Assembly: GCF_020421205.1 (NCBI RefSeq)
Contig: NZ_JAIZZH010000003.1
Location: 496,001 to 560,000 of the forward strand
Direction: 5' to 3'
Length of the DNA: 64,000 bases
Source: Hymenobacter pini
Lineage (GTDB): Bacteria; Bacteroidota; Bacteroidia; Cytophagales; Hymenobacteraceae
Part shown: positions 25,053-32,978 of the stretch, one piece after another
How the letters are laid out: the number at the start of each line of letters is the position of its first letter
How positions within the stretch are numbered: position 1 is the stretch's first letter
Position numbers and translations under genes: made by a program
The notes under the pieces: model-generated
The model's input: only the letters and a program-made list of their open reading frames with translations
Database searches by the model: none
Told to the model about the DNA's origin: nothing

Positions 25053-26063
25053 CTAGTACAGAATGTCCTCCACGGGCTCCAGCTTGGGCGGCACCTCGGT
25101 TTCGCCCAGCATCTGGCGCAGGTCAATTTCGATTGAGCGGCAAATGGCTGTCATCGACACGTCGTTCATGTTGTTTTCGAAGGGATTTTCGCTGCTGTGT
25201 CCCACGGTTTCGATGGTGGAGAACACCCAGGATACCAGCACCGAAAACGGCACCGTCAGCCACACGTGCAAGGGGCCCATCTTGGCAAACTCCGTAACCA
25301 GACCCAGCGGCATCAGGGCCGTGAACAGGTACACGAATACCATGCTGAAGAAGGCATACTGGCGCGGAAACGGCGTGTTCTTGATTCTTTCGCAGCCACC
25401 CTGCAGGTTGTATAGCACCTCCAGCGTGTTCATCATGGTTACATGCTGGAAGTCGTTGAGCAGGCCCCGCTCTTCGCGCAGCTTGCGTAGCTCGGCGGCC
25501 TGCAGGCGCACTATCTGGGCGGGCGGGTTGGCCATGGTCCGTAGCTTCTCCGATTCTTCCTCCTCCAGAAAAGGGGCTACGGCGGCATCCCACTGCTCGG
25601 GCTGGCGGCGCAAATGAATGCGCAGGGCATTGCACCATGCAATTTGGCGGTACACCATACGGCGGTGGCGGTGGGTGAGCTCCTCGGCCGAGGCGGCGGG
25701 GGCCTCTACCCCCGGCGCATCCACCACGGAGGTAATAAACTCCAGAATCTGCACGGCTGAGGTGCGGCTGCTGTTCACAATGCCGCCCCAGAGCTGGCGG
25801 CCCTCCCAGAAACGGTCGTAGGAGCCGTTGTTCTTGAAGCCAATGTAAAAGGCTACGGCCGTACCCAAGGTGGCTACTGGCTGCCACGGAATGGCTACTG
25901 AGTGAAACTTGAGCGGTCCATAAATCAGGCAAATCAGGGCGCTGTACGCCGTGAAAACGGCAACGGATTTCCAGCCCAGTTTCCAGATGATATGCCAGCG
26001 GAGATTTTCGCGAATGTACACAGAGCGAGGGGTAAGCGTGAGGGGAGTAGGATAGACCGGCAA
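25053..26063 (-). CDS. Bestrophin-like (UPF0187) membrane channel protein
   Basis: A protein of about 336 residues with bestrophin features: an N-terminal RENLRWHIIWKLGWKS stretch, FYIGFKNNGSYDRFWEGRQLWGGIVNSSR containing the conserved DRFWEGR, and a late TVPFSVLVSWVFSTIETVGHSSENPFE followed by a short acidic C-terminal region. Bacterial bestrophins form pentameric cation channels in solved structures; ion and physiological role here are unknown. The start is uncertain: the frame opens at a TTG (26063), next to a TACCTTGC that resembles a -7 element, so translation may begin further in, for example at the GTG coding for Val in SVYIREN. Confidence 0.85.
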   Translation of the reverse strand: MPVYPTPLTLTPRSVYIRENLRWHIIWKLGWKSVAVFTAYSALICLIYGPLKFHSVAIPWQPVATLGTAVAFYIGFKNNGSYDRFWEGRQLWGGIVNSSRTSAVQILEFITSVVDAPGVEAPAASAEELTHRHRRMVYRQIAWCNALRIHLRRQPEQWDAAVAPFLEEEESEKLRTMANPPAQIVRLQAAELRKLREERGLLNDFQHVTMMNTLEVLYNLQGGCERIKNTPFPRQYAFFSMVFVYLFTALMPLGLVTEFAKMGPLHVWLTVPFSVLVSWVFSTIETVGHSSENPFENNMNDVSMTAICRSIEIDLRQMLGETEVPPKLEPVEDILY

Positions 26064-26153
26064 GGTAGAGGGCCCACATTAACCTCCTATTAAACCCGGT
26101 AATTCTGTACGCTCTTACGCAGTATCCCCCTCCGCAAGTTGCTCAACCGCAGC

Positions 26154-28046
26154 TTAGGCTGGCTCGTCCACCACAATGCCCATCAGGCGCATCAGCTGAC
26201 TGGCGTTGAAGGAGCGACACACCCCAGGCGTAAGGCGGTAATCGAAGTGCAGGGTTCCATCGGGGTTCAGGAAGCTGTTGAAGCTCACGTTGCGCACGTG
26301 GGCCGGCAGGTCCGTTTCCAGGGCGGCCAACTCCAGGTCGTGGGTACTGATGAGGCCGCTGGCGGCGCGGTGCCGCAGTTGGTACACCAAGGCCCGGGCC
26401 CCACGGTGGCGGTCTTCGGAGTTGGTGCCCTTCAGAATCTCGTCCAGCAGGTAGAAAATTGGTTTTTGGTTGTTCGTTGCTCGTTGTTCGTTATCAGCTA
26501 CTGGTTTTTTGTCCGCAGATGCGCTGCCGTCCGTCAGGTCTAGCAGCAGGCGCAGGCGCTTCAACTCGGCGTAAAAAGAGGAAGTGCTTTCGGCCAGGTT
26601 GTCGTTGGAGCGCATGGCCGTGAACACCTGGGCCGGGCCGCAGCGCAGCGCCTCAGCGGGCACCACCGCGCCGGCCTGAGCCAGCACCAGGTTCAGCCCT
26701 ACTGTGCGCAGAAAGGTACTTTTGCCGGCCATGTTAGAGCCCGTTACGATGACCGTCTGCCCCAGGCCGCTGGTCTGAAAATCGTTGCTCACTCCCTCGC
26801 TCCCAAATAGCAGGGGGTGACCCAGCTGGGTAGCCTCCACGGTCAGGGCCGGAGCAGTTACGTCGGGCTCCGCGAAGCTGGGGTTGGCAGCCCGAAACGC
26901 GGCCAGGCCTACCAGCGCATCCAGTTCAGCGGCAGCTTCCAGCAGGGGCTCCAGCCCACCGGTGAGACGGCGTTTCCAGCGCTCTAGCTGCCAGACACCC
27001 CACAAATCCCACAGTAATAAGGTATTCAGCACACCCGCCACGGCCGGGTTCTGCCGGGCCGAAAACCAGCCCGCCACCCCCGAAAGCCGCCGCAGTAGTT
27101 GGGCCGCGGCCGTGCCCCCTGTATCGTGCAGTACTTGGTGCAGGCGGCGTAATGCCGGGCTTTTCCACTCCCCGGCTTCAAACAGGGCCAGCTGGTCGTG
27201 GGCAGCCCGTAGCGCGTCGCGGATGGTGGTAGTTTGCTCGTAGTACTCGGCCCGGATAGTGGCAAAGCGGCTGTTTAGCAGCACGGCCGGCAGCAACAGC
27301 ACCAGGGCCATACTGTACCCGTTCAACGCCGCCAATACAGCCCCAATACCTAGCACCGGCAGCACGGCCATCAGCGGCAGCAGCCACGCCCAGCCCGCGA
27401 AGAAATCGGGTTGGCGTAACCAGCCGGAAAATACGCGCGGGTCCTGCTCCTGCCGGGGGAAGTGCCGGGCCCGGGCCTGCCACTCCTGCTGCCAGGCCAC
27501 ATCGGGGGCCAGCTCGGCGGCAGCCTGTTGCCGCTCCCGCACCACGGCCGGCGCGGCCGGAGTGAGCAGCCAGCCGGCCAGCCAGTCTTGCCCCAGCCGG
27601 GAGGTGCTGCGGTTCAGGAGCTGAAATACCGAGTGCGGCCCAAACATGTCAAGGTCGGCGGCGTAGGGGTGCTGGGCGTCGAGGTAGCGCAGGCCGGGGT
27701 CGAAGCCACCGAGCTTACCTTCCAGCCGGGCCAGCTCGTCACGGTTCAGTTGGGCCAGCAGGCGGTGATGCTCGCGCTGGTAGCCCACCTTGCTATGCCA
27801 TTGCACCAGCCCCAAGAACACCAGGTAAGCCGCCAGTATCACCCCGAAGCCAGCCAGAATTTCACCTGCGCTGAACAGAACCCATGCGCCCACGGCGGCT
27901 CCGCCAAACACCAGCAACCGCACCAGTGCCACCAGCCGGTGCTGCCCGGCGAAGTAGGCCTCCCGCTCGGTATGGTGCGTGAGGTTTTCCCGGAATAGCT
28001 CGGCGGGAGCAACGGTAAGCTTGCGAAATTCGGCGGAAACGGGCAC
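26154..28046 (-). CDS. Membrane-anchored MutS-family ATPase
   Basis: A 630-residue MutS homolog without mismatch-recognition domain I. Two N-terminal membrane helices (about 40-82) and another hydrophobic pair (about 218-258) precede a MutS core and the C-terminal ABC-type ATPase: Walker A GSNMAGKST at 436-444, Walker B region YLLDEILKGTNS at about 532-543, and a switch His in STHDLELA. These short membrane MutS proteins are widespread in Bacteroidota and their role is not established; they are not the canonical MutS or MutS2. Residues 507-528 are an Asn/Gln/Lys-rich stretch inserted just before Walker B that seems to derive from a dispersed repeat (see findings). Confidence 0.86.
   Translation of the reverse strand: MPVSAEFRKLTVAPAELFRENLTHHTEREAYFAGQHRLVALVRLLVFGGAAVGAWVLFSAGEILAGFGVILAAYLVFLGLVQWHSKVGYQREHHRLLAQLNRDELARLEGKLGGFDPGLRYLDAQHPYAADLDMFGPHSVFQLLNRSTSRLGQDWLAGWLLTPAAPAVVRERQQAAAELAPDVAWQQEWQARARHFPRQEQDPRVFSGWLRQPDFFAGWAWLLPLMAVLPVLGIGAVLAALNGYSMALVLLLPAVLLNSRFATIRAEYYEQTTTIRDALRAAHDQLALFEAGEWKSPALRRLHQVLHDTGGTAAAQLLRRLSGVAGWFSARQNPAVAGVLNTLLLWDLWGVWQLERWKRRLTGGLEPLLEAAAELDALVGLAAFRAANPSFAEPDVTAPALTVEATQLGHPLLFGSEGVSNDFQTSGLGQTVIVTGSNMAGKSTFLRTVGLNLVLAQAGAVVPAEALRCGPAQVFTAMRSNDNLAESTSSFYAELKRLRLLLDLTDGSASADKKPVADNEQRATNNQKPIFYLLDEILKGTNSEDRHRGARALVYQLRHRAASGLISTHDLELAALETDLPAHVRNVSFNSFLNPDGTLHFDYRLTPGVCRSFNASQLMRLMGIVVDEPA
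26460..26500. repeat. GTTCGTT-type repeat inside the MutS-like coding region
   Basis: Tandem TTGTTCGTT/TTGCTCGTT-like units, coding (minus strand) for DNEQRATNNQ within the MutS homolog. The same kind of motif occurs in the intergenic region 62196-62328. Confidence 0.55.
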
Positions 28047-28082
28047 GGCTGCGGGTACGGGTGAAGCGGCGAAGGTACTAGG

Positions 28083-29189
28083 TTACTGGGGCAGCAGGCG
28101 CCGCAACGGGCTGTTGGGTTTCAGAAAGGGCTTGAGCTCCGCATAGGTAAACGTCACCGGGAAGCTGCCCCGCAACACTTTCCACACAAAATTGGATAAG
28201 CCGTCATACGAAACCGGATGGTCGAACACGAGCCCATCGGTGCCAATAGTGTATTCCTGCGTGCTGCCCAGATTAAACTCCTGACTCAGCACCCCGGCCT
28301 GGTCCTCGGCAGATAGAAAATCACCCTGCCCGGCTACGCACTCCTTGGCTTTTACCGCCAGTTTGCGTTGCCCCAGCGCCAGAAACTTGGGCAGCAACTC
28401 CGGCTTTAGCTCATCGGCCAGTTGTATCGGGAAGCCCGTTACCAGATCTAGGTTGTACGTTTTGCTGTCGTACCACACGCTGGCTCCCAAGCCTTCGGTT
28501 TCGGCGGTGAGACTAAGCAGGCCCCGGGCGTTGTAGTTGACCGAATAATCGGCACTTTGGATGCCGCTGTGCTCGGCCAGCTGCTGCCGCAACCCGGCTA
28601 CATCATCGTTGGTCAGGTTTTGCATGGAAAACCAATGCGCCAGCAACCGGGTCACACCCGCATCAGGCACCGTTACTACCGGTACTCGGAACGACTGCAG
28701 GTACATTTTTGGGGTGATGTGCGCCACTAAGCCAGCCGGACGGGCGGCCCCGCCCACGCGCCAAAGCTTCACGGGCAGCAACGTGGTACCGGAGGCATTG
28801 AACCACTGGCCAAGCACTTCCGGCTCGTTAGCCTGGCCTAGACCTATAGTAAACCAGCCCGTAGCCTCCGCCGCCGTCGAGGTGTTTTCGCGCAGTTCCA
28901 AAGCCTGGGTGGGCACACTGGGCCGGGTGAAGCCCTTCAACTCTAGTGGCTGGCCCTTGGATAAGTAGTAGTAGGAACCTGTCAGCAGCGTATCTGCTTC
29001 ACCCGGGCTAAGTTGCAGTCGGATGGCGTATTTGCCCCCAATCTGTCCTTCATATGTACCAGTCAGCGCCTGCAGCCTGGCCACTTGCTCGACTCGTAGG
29101 TTTGTCCAGGCGTCTTGGGCTTCAGCTACCGACTGACTTACCAGTAATGCCAACAGCAGGGCAGCTCCCGCTTTCTTATTCAGATTCAT
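28083..29189 (-). CDS. Secreted RsiV-like protein (DUF3298-type C-terminus)
   Basis: A 368-residue exported protein (signal MNLNKKAGAALLLALLVSQS, cleavage near AEAQ). The first half is beta-rich (YEGQIGGKYAIRLQLSPGEA) and the second resembles the RsiV/DUF3298 domain: GLLSLTAETEGLGASVWYDSK, FLALGQRKL, a Cys-containing QEFNLGSTQEYTIGTDGLVFDHP and VTFTYAELKPFLKP, the pattern in which a Tyr-x-Glu-Leu segment closes the fold. Function unknown. RsiV itself binds lysozyme in Firmicutes, but that should not be transferred. The ATG at 29189 gives a clean signal peptide. Confidence 0.72.
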   Translation of the reverse strand: MNLNKKAGAALLLALLVSQSVAEAQDAWTNLRVEQVARLQALTGTYEGQIGGKYAIRLQLSPGEADTLLTGSYYYLSKGQPLELKGFTRPSVPTQALELRENTSTAAEATGWFTIGLGQANEPEVLGQWFNASGTTLLPVKLWRVGGAARPAGLVAHITPKMYLQSFRVPVVTVPDAGVTRLLAHWFSMQNLTNDDVAGLRQQLAEHSGIQSADYSVNYNARGLLSLTAETEGLGASVWYDSKTYNLDLVTGFPIQLADELKPELLPKFLALGQRKLAVKAKECVAGQGDFLSAEDQAGVLSQEFNLGSTQEYTIGTDGLVFDHPVSYDGLSNFVWKVLRGSFPVTFTYAELKPFLKPNSPLRRLLPQ

Positions 29190-29216
29190 ACAACCTTGCC
29201 CTAACACTGCCACTCC

Positions 29217-29651
29217 CTACCCCGGCAGCGCCGCCACGCACTTCAGCTCAATGGCAATGGGCGTGGGCAGGCAATTCACCTCCACGGTAGTGCGGCAGGG
29301 CTGGTTGGTCTGGAAATACTCGGCGTAGAGGCGGTTGTAGGTGGCGAAGTCGTCGCGCATGTTGGTGAGGTACACCGTCACGTCCACCAGGTCTTCCCAG
29401 CGGGCTCCGGCGTCTTCCAGAATGTAGCGCACGTTCTGGAACACGGCGTGGCACTGGCTTTCGAAGTCGTAGCGCAGGATATTGCCGTCCTCATCCAGCT
29501 CCACGCCGGGCACATGCTTCTGCCCCCGCTGGCGCGGCCCCACGCCCGAGAGAAACAACAGGTTGCCGGCGCGCCGGGCGTGCGGGTACAGGCCCACTGG
29601 CTCGGGGGCACGGCCAGAATGGTGGGCAGCGGAAGTTACGTCAGGTTGCAT
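29217..29651 (-). CDS. RidA-family enamine/imine deaminase
   Basis: A 144-residue Rid protein. It has NLLFLSGVGPR near residue 30, the conserved TNMRDDFATYN helix, and the PCRTTVEVNCLP motif in which the Arg binds the substrate carboxylate. The insert around RQRGQKHVPGVELDEDG and the overall pattern are close to 2-aminomuconate deaminase-type Rid proteins, although kynurenine-pathway genes are absent here. Rid proteins hydrolyse reactive enamine/imine intermediates. The ATG at 29651 (MQPDVTSAAHH) is favoured because a perfect TAGATTTG element lies 5 nt upstream; a start at 29747 would place that promoter inside the gene. Confidence 0.9.
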   Translation of the reverse strand: MQPDVTSAAHHSGRAPEPVGLYPHARRAGNLLFLSGVGPRQRGQKHVPGVELDEDGNILRYDFESQCHAVFQNVRYILEDAGARWEDLVDVTVYLTNMRDDFATYNRLYAEYFQTNQPCRTTVEVNCLPTPIAIELKCVAALPG

Positions 29652-29656
29652 AGCGT

Positions 29657-29664
29657 CAAATCTA
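29657..29664 (-). promoter_or_regulatory. TAnnTTTG element 5 nt from the RidA start
   Basis: On the minus strand TAGATTTG matches the consensus exactly, with 5 nt before the ATG. Transcription would begin at or beside the AUG. Confidence 0.62.
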
Positions 29665-29762
29665 CCGAAAACCCGTTCTTTTCGTACCATCCGGAAACTG
29701 TGCCGTAGGCTGGTGCGGTTGTTGTGCCAACCGGTGCTCCGGCTCACCTCTTCCTACCTGCT

Positions 29763-30548
29763 ATGAAACACGTGTTCCGCTATTTGCCGCTGGTGGCCCT
29801 GCTGGGCCTAGCAGCCCCCGCCGCTGCCCAAAAGCTGAAATACCCCAAAGCTCCGGCTGCCTCCGAAATTTATGATGCCGTGGAAAAGCCGGCCGTGCCG
29901 GTGGGCGGCGTGGAAGCGTACGCGCAGTATCTGGCCGATAACCAGCAATACCCCACGGCCGCGCTGCAGGCGGGGGCGCAGGGCACGGTCACCGTGTCGT
30001 TTGTGGTGGAGAAAACCGGCTCCATCTCCAACGTGGCCGTGGCCCAGCCCCTCAACCCGGCGCTGGATGCTGAGGCTATTCGACTCATCAAAGGCGGCCC
30101 GCGCTGGACGCCCGCCCAGCACCGCGGCGGCGTGGTTCGCCAGCGTGTATCGGTGCCCATTGCATTTGAAATTCCGGCTGAATCCGGCGCAGGCACCACC
30201 GCTACGGCCGCCCCTGGAGCGGCTACTGGCCCCGTTACCCAAGTGGTAAAACCCGACCAGCCGGCCCGGCCGGTAGGCGGCACCGATGTCTTTTTCGAGT
30301 GGATTCAGCAAAACCAGAAATACCCCGCCCTGGCCCGCCAGAAGAAAGTGCAGGGCCGGGTAATGATGGAGTTTGTGGTGCAGAAAGACGGCTCCCTCAC
30401 CGACATCAAACCCGTTAAGCGCCTCGGGGCCGGCCTCGATGAAGAGGCCATTCGGCTTATCAAGACCGCACCCAAATGGCAGCCCGCTACCTACCAAGGG
30501 CAACCCATGAAGCAAAAGATGGTGTTGCCGGTTGTATTTACGCTGTAG
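29763..30548 (+). CDS. Secreted protein with two TonB C-terminal domains
   Basis: A 261-residue protein: signal peptide (MKHVFRYLPLVALLGLAAPAAAQ) and two tandem TonB_C-like domains. Domain 1 (about 45-140) shows GGVEAYAQYLADNQQYPTAA, GTVTVSFVVEKTGSISNV and LDAEAIRLIKGGPRWTPA. Domain 2 (about 170-260) shows GGTDVFFEWIQQNQKYPALA, GRVMMEFVVQKDGSLTDI and LDEEAIRLIKTAPKWQPA. Unlike energy-transducing TonB it has no retained N-terminal helix: the hydrophobic segment ends in a cleavage site, so it is probably a soluble periplasmic protein. It may dock TonB boxes or act as a scaffold. Confidence 0.85.
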   Translation: MKHVFRYLPLVALLGLAAPAAAQKLKYPKAPAASEIYDAVEKPAVPVGGVEAYAQYLADNQQYPTAALQAGAQGTVTVSFVVEKTGSISNVAVAQPLNPALDAEAIRLIKGGPRWTPAQHRGGVVRQRVSVPIAFEIPAESGAGTTATAAPGAATGPVTQVVKPDQPARPVGGTDVFFEWIQQNQKYPALARQKKVQGRVMMEFVVQKDGSLTDIKPVKRLGAGLDEEAIRLIKTAPKWQPATYQGQPMKQKMVLPVVFTL

Positions 30549-30657
30549 CGCGTACTGCCGCTGTCATTAAGTATTTTCCGCTTTCATCCGTCGGCCTGTT
30601 TACCTGAGCTGATGTACTACCGGGCCGGGTTATCTCCGGCCGGCTTTCCTTCCCGCT

Positions 30658-32217
30658 ATGTTGTCGCCCCTACCCCTGCTTGCTGCTCCGCCCGTTGCCT
30701 TTGGCACCCCGCTTCCTCTGCCGGATAGCTTTTCCATCTGGCCCTACCAGGCGCGGTTTCGACAAGCAGCGCAGCTTATTGCCAACGGGGTGTTTGAGGC
30801 GCTTGATGAGGACCTGGACCCCTATGTGCTACTACTAGCCCTGCCTGTAAACGACACGGACCAGGACGAGCCCGCTACCGTTTGCCTGGAGCCGGCCGAC
30901 TGCGGCCTGGATGGGCAAGCCTTCACGGAGGCCCGGGCGCGGGGACGCTACTACCAGATGCTGCAGCCTTGGTCGTTGCCCGATGCCGAGTTTATGAGTG
31001 AGGAGATGGTGCAGCGCAAGCAAACGGCCCTGGGCCTGCGCCTGGCCGTGCAGGAGGTATTCGATGATTTACCAGTGGGCAAGTACCTGTACTTTGCCGG
31101 GCCGGGTGTGCGCATTCAACAGCACTTTGTAATGCCCGTTCTGCGCCTCAACCGCAAGCCCGCCCAGGCCTACCCCACCCTCCAAAAAAACCGTTACTAC
31201 ACCGACGGCCGCTTCCTGTCCTACTCCTTGTTGATGTCGGCCATCCTGCGCTTCCACGAGGAGTGCTACAAGTCCTTGACGGAGCCGGAGCCCGGCTCGG
31301 GCTTACTGGTACGCCCCCGCGACACCGACGAAATCATCCGCTCGGCCGGCAAGCTGTTCATGGACACGCCCGCCCAGGATTTGGGCATGAACCCGGCCAC
31401 GGCCAAGCTGTTTGCCACCTGTAACACCATTTCCTCGCTGCGCTACGAAGGCGCCGAGGGCATTGGCAAGCTGCTGCTGGCCCGGCGCGGGCACCCTAAT
31501 CTCTCGGAGGTATTCGCCCTCACCTGCCCTACTCCGCTCACCGACTACCGGGCCGTGCGCAAGCTGCTGGAGATGACCACCTCGGATGTGAGTTTGCTGG
31601 CCGACGGTGAAAACGTGTACGCCCTGGGCCGGCAGGTAGGCCAGTACGACGCCTCCCGGGAAGATCTGTTTGTTATCAACTTCGTGACGCACTACGCCTG
31701 GGAGTTTCAGCACGGCGGGCAGGTGCTCATGCGCGCCCATTATGGCCTGCCCAGCCTGCCCCGCACCCGCCTCAACCGGGCCCGGTTCCGCCGCGACCTG
31801 AAGCACACCTTCCAACTCACCGACAACGTCAAGATTGAGCGCTTGTGGGATGTGGTAGTGGAAGCCAGCCGCCAAAAGCATGGCACCCTGCTGGTCATCA
31901 CCACCGAAGCCCTGGCCGAAGCCGACCGCCTCAAGCTGCAATGCACGCTCATCGAGCCGGTTCCGCTCACCCCGCTCATCACCCGCCTCGTTACGGCCAT
32001 CGATGGGGCCGTACTCCTCGACCCCGACAGCTACTGCTACTCCATCGGCGTGATTCTGGACGGTAAAGCGTCGGGCCACGGCACCAGTACCCGCGGAGCC
32101 CGCTATAACTCCGCCATTCGGTACGTTGAGAGTTCCCCCTACCCCTGCCTGGCTATTGTAGTAAGCGAAGATGGCCTAGTAGATGTCATCACCAAGGAAA
32201 GCTTGCGGGAGGAGTAA
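30658..32217 (+). CDS. DisA_N-like (diadenylate cyclase family) protein with N-terminal sensor-like region
   Basis: A 519-residue cytoplasmic protein. Residues 1-430 are a region I cannot assign, with many conserved-looking aromatic segments (FSIWPYQARFRQAA, YTDGRFLSYSLLMSAILRF, VINFVTHYAWEFQHGGQ). The last 90 residues match the nucleotide-binding DAC domain: DGAVLLD (449-455), SIGVILDGKASGHGTST, RGARYNSA (479-486) and AIVVSEDGLVDVI (499-511). Known c-di-AMP synthases use DGA and RHR motifs; here DGA is kept, while the RHR position reads RGARYNSA. The layout resembles DACNV-type sensor fusions described in comparative genomics (from memory). Whether it makes c-di-AMP is unknown. It is monocistronic and convergent with the DUF4442 gene. 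Confidence 0.72.
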   Translation: MLSPLPLLAAPPVAFGTPLPLPDSFSIWPYQARFRQAAQLIANGVFEALDEDLDPYVLLLALPVNDTDQDEPATVCLEPADCGLDGQAFTEARARGRYYQMLQPWSLPDAEFMSEEMVQRKQTALGLRLAVQEVFDDLPVGKYLYFAGPGVRIQQHFVMPVLRLNRKPAQAYPTLQKNRYYTDGRFLSYSLLMSAILRFHEECYKSLTEPEPGSGLLVRPRDTDEIIRSAGKLFMDTPAQDLGMNPATAKLFATCNTISSLRYEGAEGIGKLLLARRGHPNLSEVFALTCPTPLTDYRAVRKLLEMTTSDVSLLADGENVYALGRQVGQYDASREDLFVINFVTHYAWEFQHGGQVLMRAHYGLPSLPRTRLNRARFRRDLKHTFQLTDNVKIERLWDVVVEASRQKHGTLLVITTEALAEADRLKLQCTLIEPVPLTPLITRLVTAIDGAVLLDPDSYCYSIGVILDGKASGHGTSTRGARYNSAIRYVESSPYPCLAIVVSEDGLVDVITKESLREE

Positions 32218-32252
32218 GCGGTGAGGTAGCCACAAGTTGATAGTGAAGAAAC

Positions 32253-32305
32253 AACTGCCATCCTGAGCGCAGCGAAGGAGCTTCGTTGCGCTCAGGATGA
32301 CAGTT
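32253..32305. repeat. 25-bp inverted repeat between convergent genes
   Basis: Arms at 32253-32277 and 32281-32305 pair with two mismatches around a 3-nt loop. The core CATCCTGAGCGCAGCGAAGG type belongs to palindromic repeats found between many Bacteroidota genes. It can also act as a terminator for both neighbours: a T-run follows on the + strand. Confidence 0.8.
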
Positions 32306-32308
32306 GTT

Positions 32309-32821
32309 TTATCGCTTAGCCCGGAACGACCAGGTGATACGGAAGGTAGCCACGGTATCACCGGCAGCATCAGTGCCCACGCTGGTACACACCACGGTGC
32401 GGCCTTCACCGGTGGCCCGGCTTTCGGCAATGGCCTGCCCGATGGCGGCGCCATTGGTGCTGGTGAAGCGAATGAGACCTACCGCCTTCTTGATAAACTC
32501 CGCTTCCAGACCCGTTACCAGCATAGACACCGGCGGGCCGGCCTGCACATGCATCATAGCCAGCAGGCCACTAGCCATTTCGGCGGCCATGCTCAGGCAG
32601 GCGAAGTAGATGCTGCGAAAGGGGTTTTGGGTGAGGTACTTATAGGGCACCGTTACAGTGGCGCGCTCCACCGTCAACTCGGCCACACGCAGCCCGGCCA
32701 GATAGGCCATGGGCAGCCGCTGCAACATGAATAGCTTCAGCTTCAGCGGATTACTAATGTCGCGGCGAAATTTCTCCAGGCGGGCAGTATCGGCAGCGGC
32801 GGTGGTGGGCGTAGTGGTCAT
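32309..32821 (-). CDS. DUF4442 hotdog-fold protein
   Basis: A 170-residue protein of the DUF4442 family, related to hotdog thioesterases. Signs are VAELTVERATVTVPYKYLTQNPFRSIYFACLSMAAEMASGLL in the first half and a C-terminal strand set VVCTSVGTDAAGDTVATFRITWSF. The conserved NPFRSIYFA segment corresponds to the hotdog helix that carries active-site residues in acyl-CoA thioesterases. It may act on acyl-CoA or polar thioesters; no experimental function is known to me. A dyad overlapping its likely promoter lies 33-58 bp upstream. Confidence 0.85.
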   Translation of the reverse strand: MTTTPTTAAADTARLEKFRRDISNPLKLKLFMLQRLPMAYLAGLRVAELTVERATVTVPYKYLTQNPFRSIYFACLSMAAEMASGLLAMMHVQAGPPVSMLVTGLEAEFIKKAVGLIRFTSTNGAAIGQAIAESRATGEGRTVVCTSVGTDAAGDTVATFRITWSFRAKR

Positions 32822-32853
32822 GGCAGGATGGGTTGGGCTGTTGCAATGAACGA

Positions 32854-32879
32854 AAAATACTCGGCATGCTGAGTATTTT
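32854..32879. promoter_or_regulatory. Dyad upstream of DUF4442 gene
   Basis: AAAATACTC (32854-32862) and GAGTATTTT (32871-32879) are perfect 9-bp arms around GGCATGCT. On the minus strand TATTTTTC, a weak -7 candidate, lies within and just downstream of it. Fits a repressor site; could also be an RNA hairpin. Confidence 0.4.
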
Positions 32880-32917
32880 CACACTCGCTTTCTTTTCTAT
32901 CAGTTCACCAAAATGCA

Positions 32918-32953
32918 CAACGGCCCCGCGCCAGATGTGACACGGGGCCGTTG
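32918..32953 (-). terminator. Terminator after DUF3857 gene
   Basis: Perfect 11-bp arms CAACGGCCCCG (32918-32928) and CGGGGCCGTTG (32943-32953). On the minus strand it is followed by TGCATTTTGG. Confidence 0.7.
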
Positions 32954-32978
32954 GTACAGCAATAATGAGGCGCAGAGC

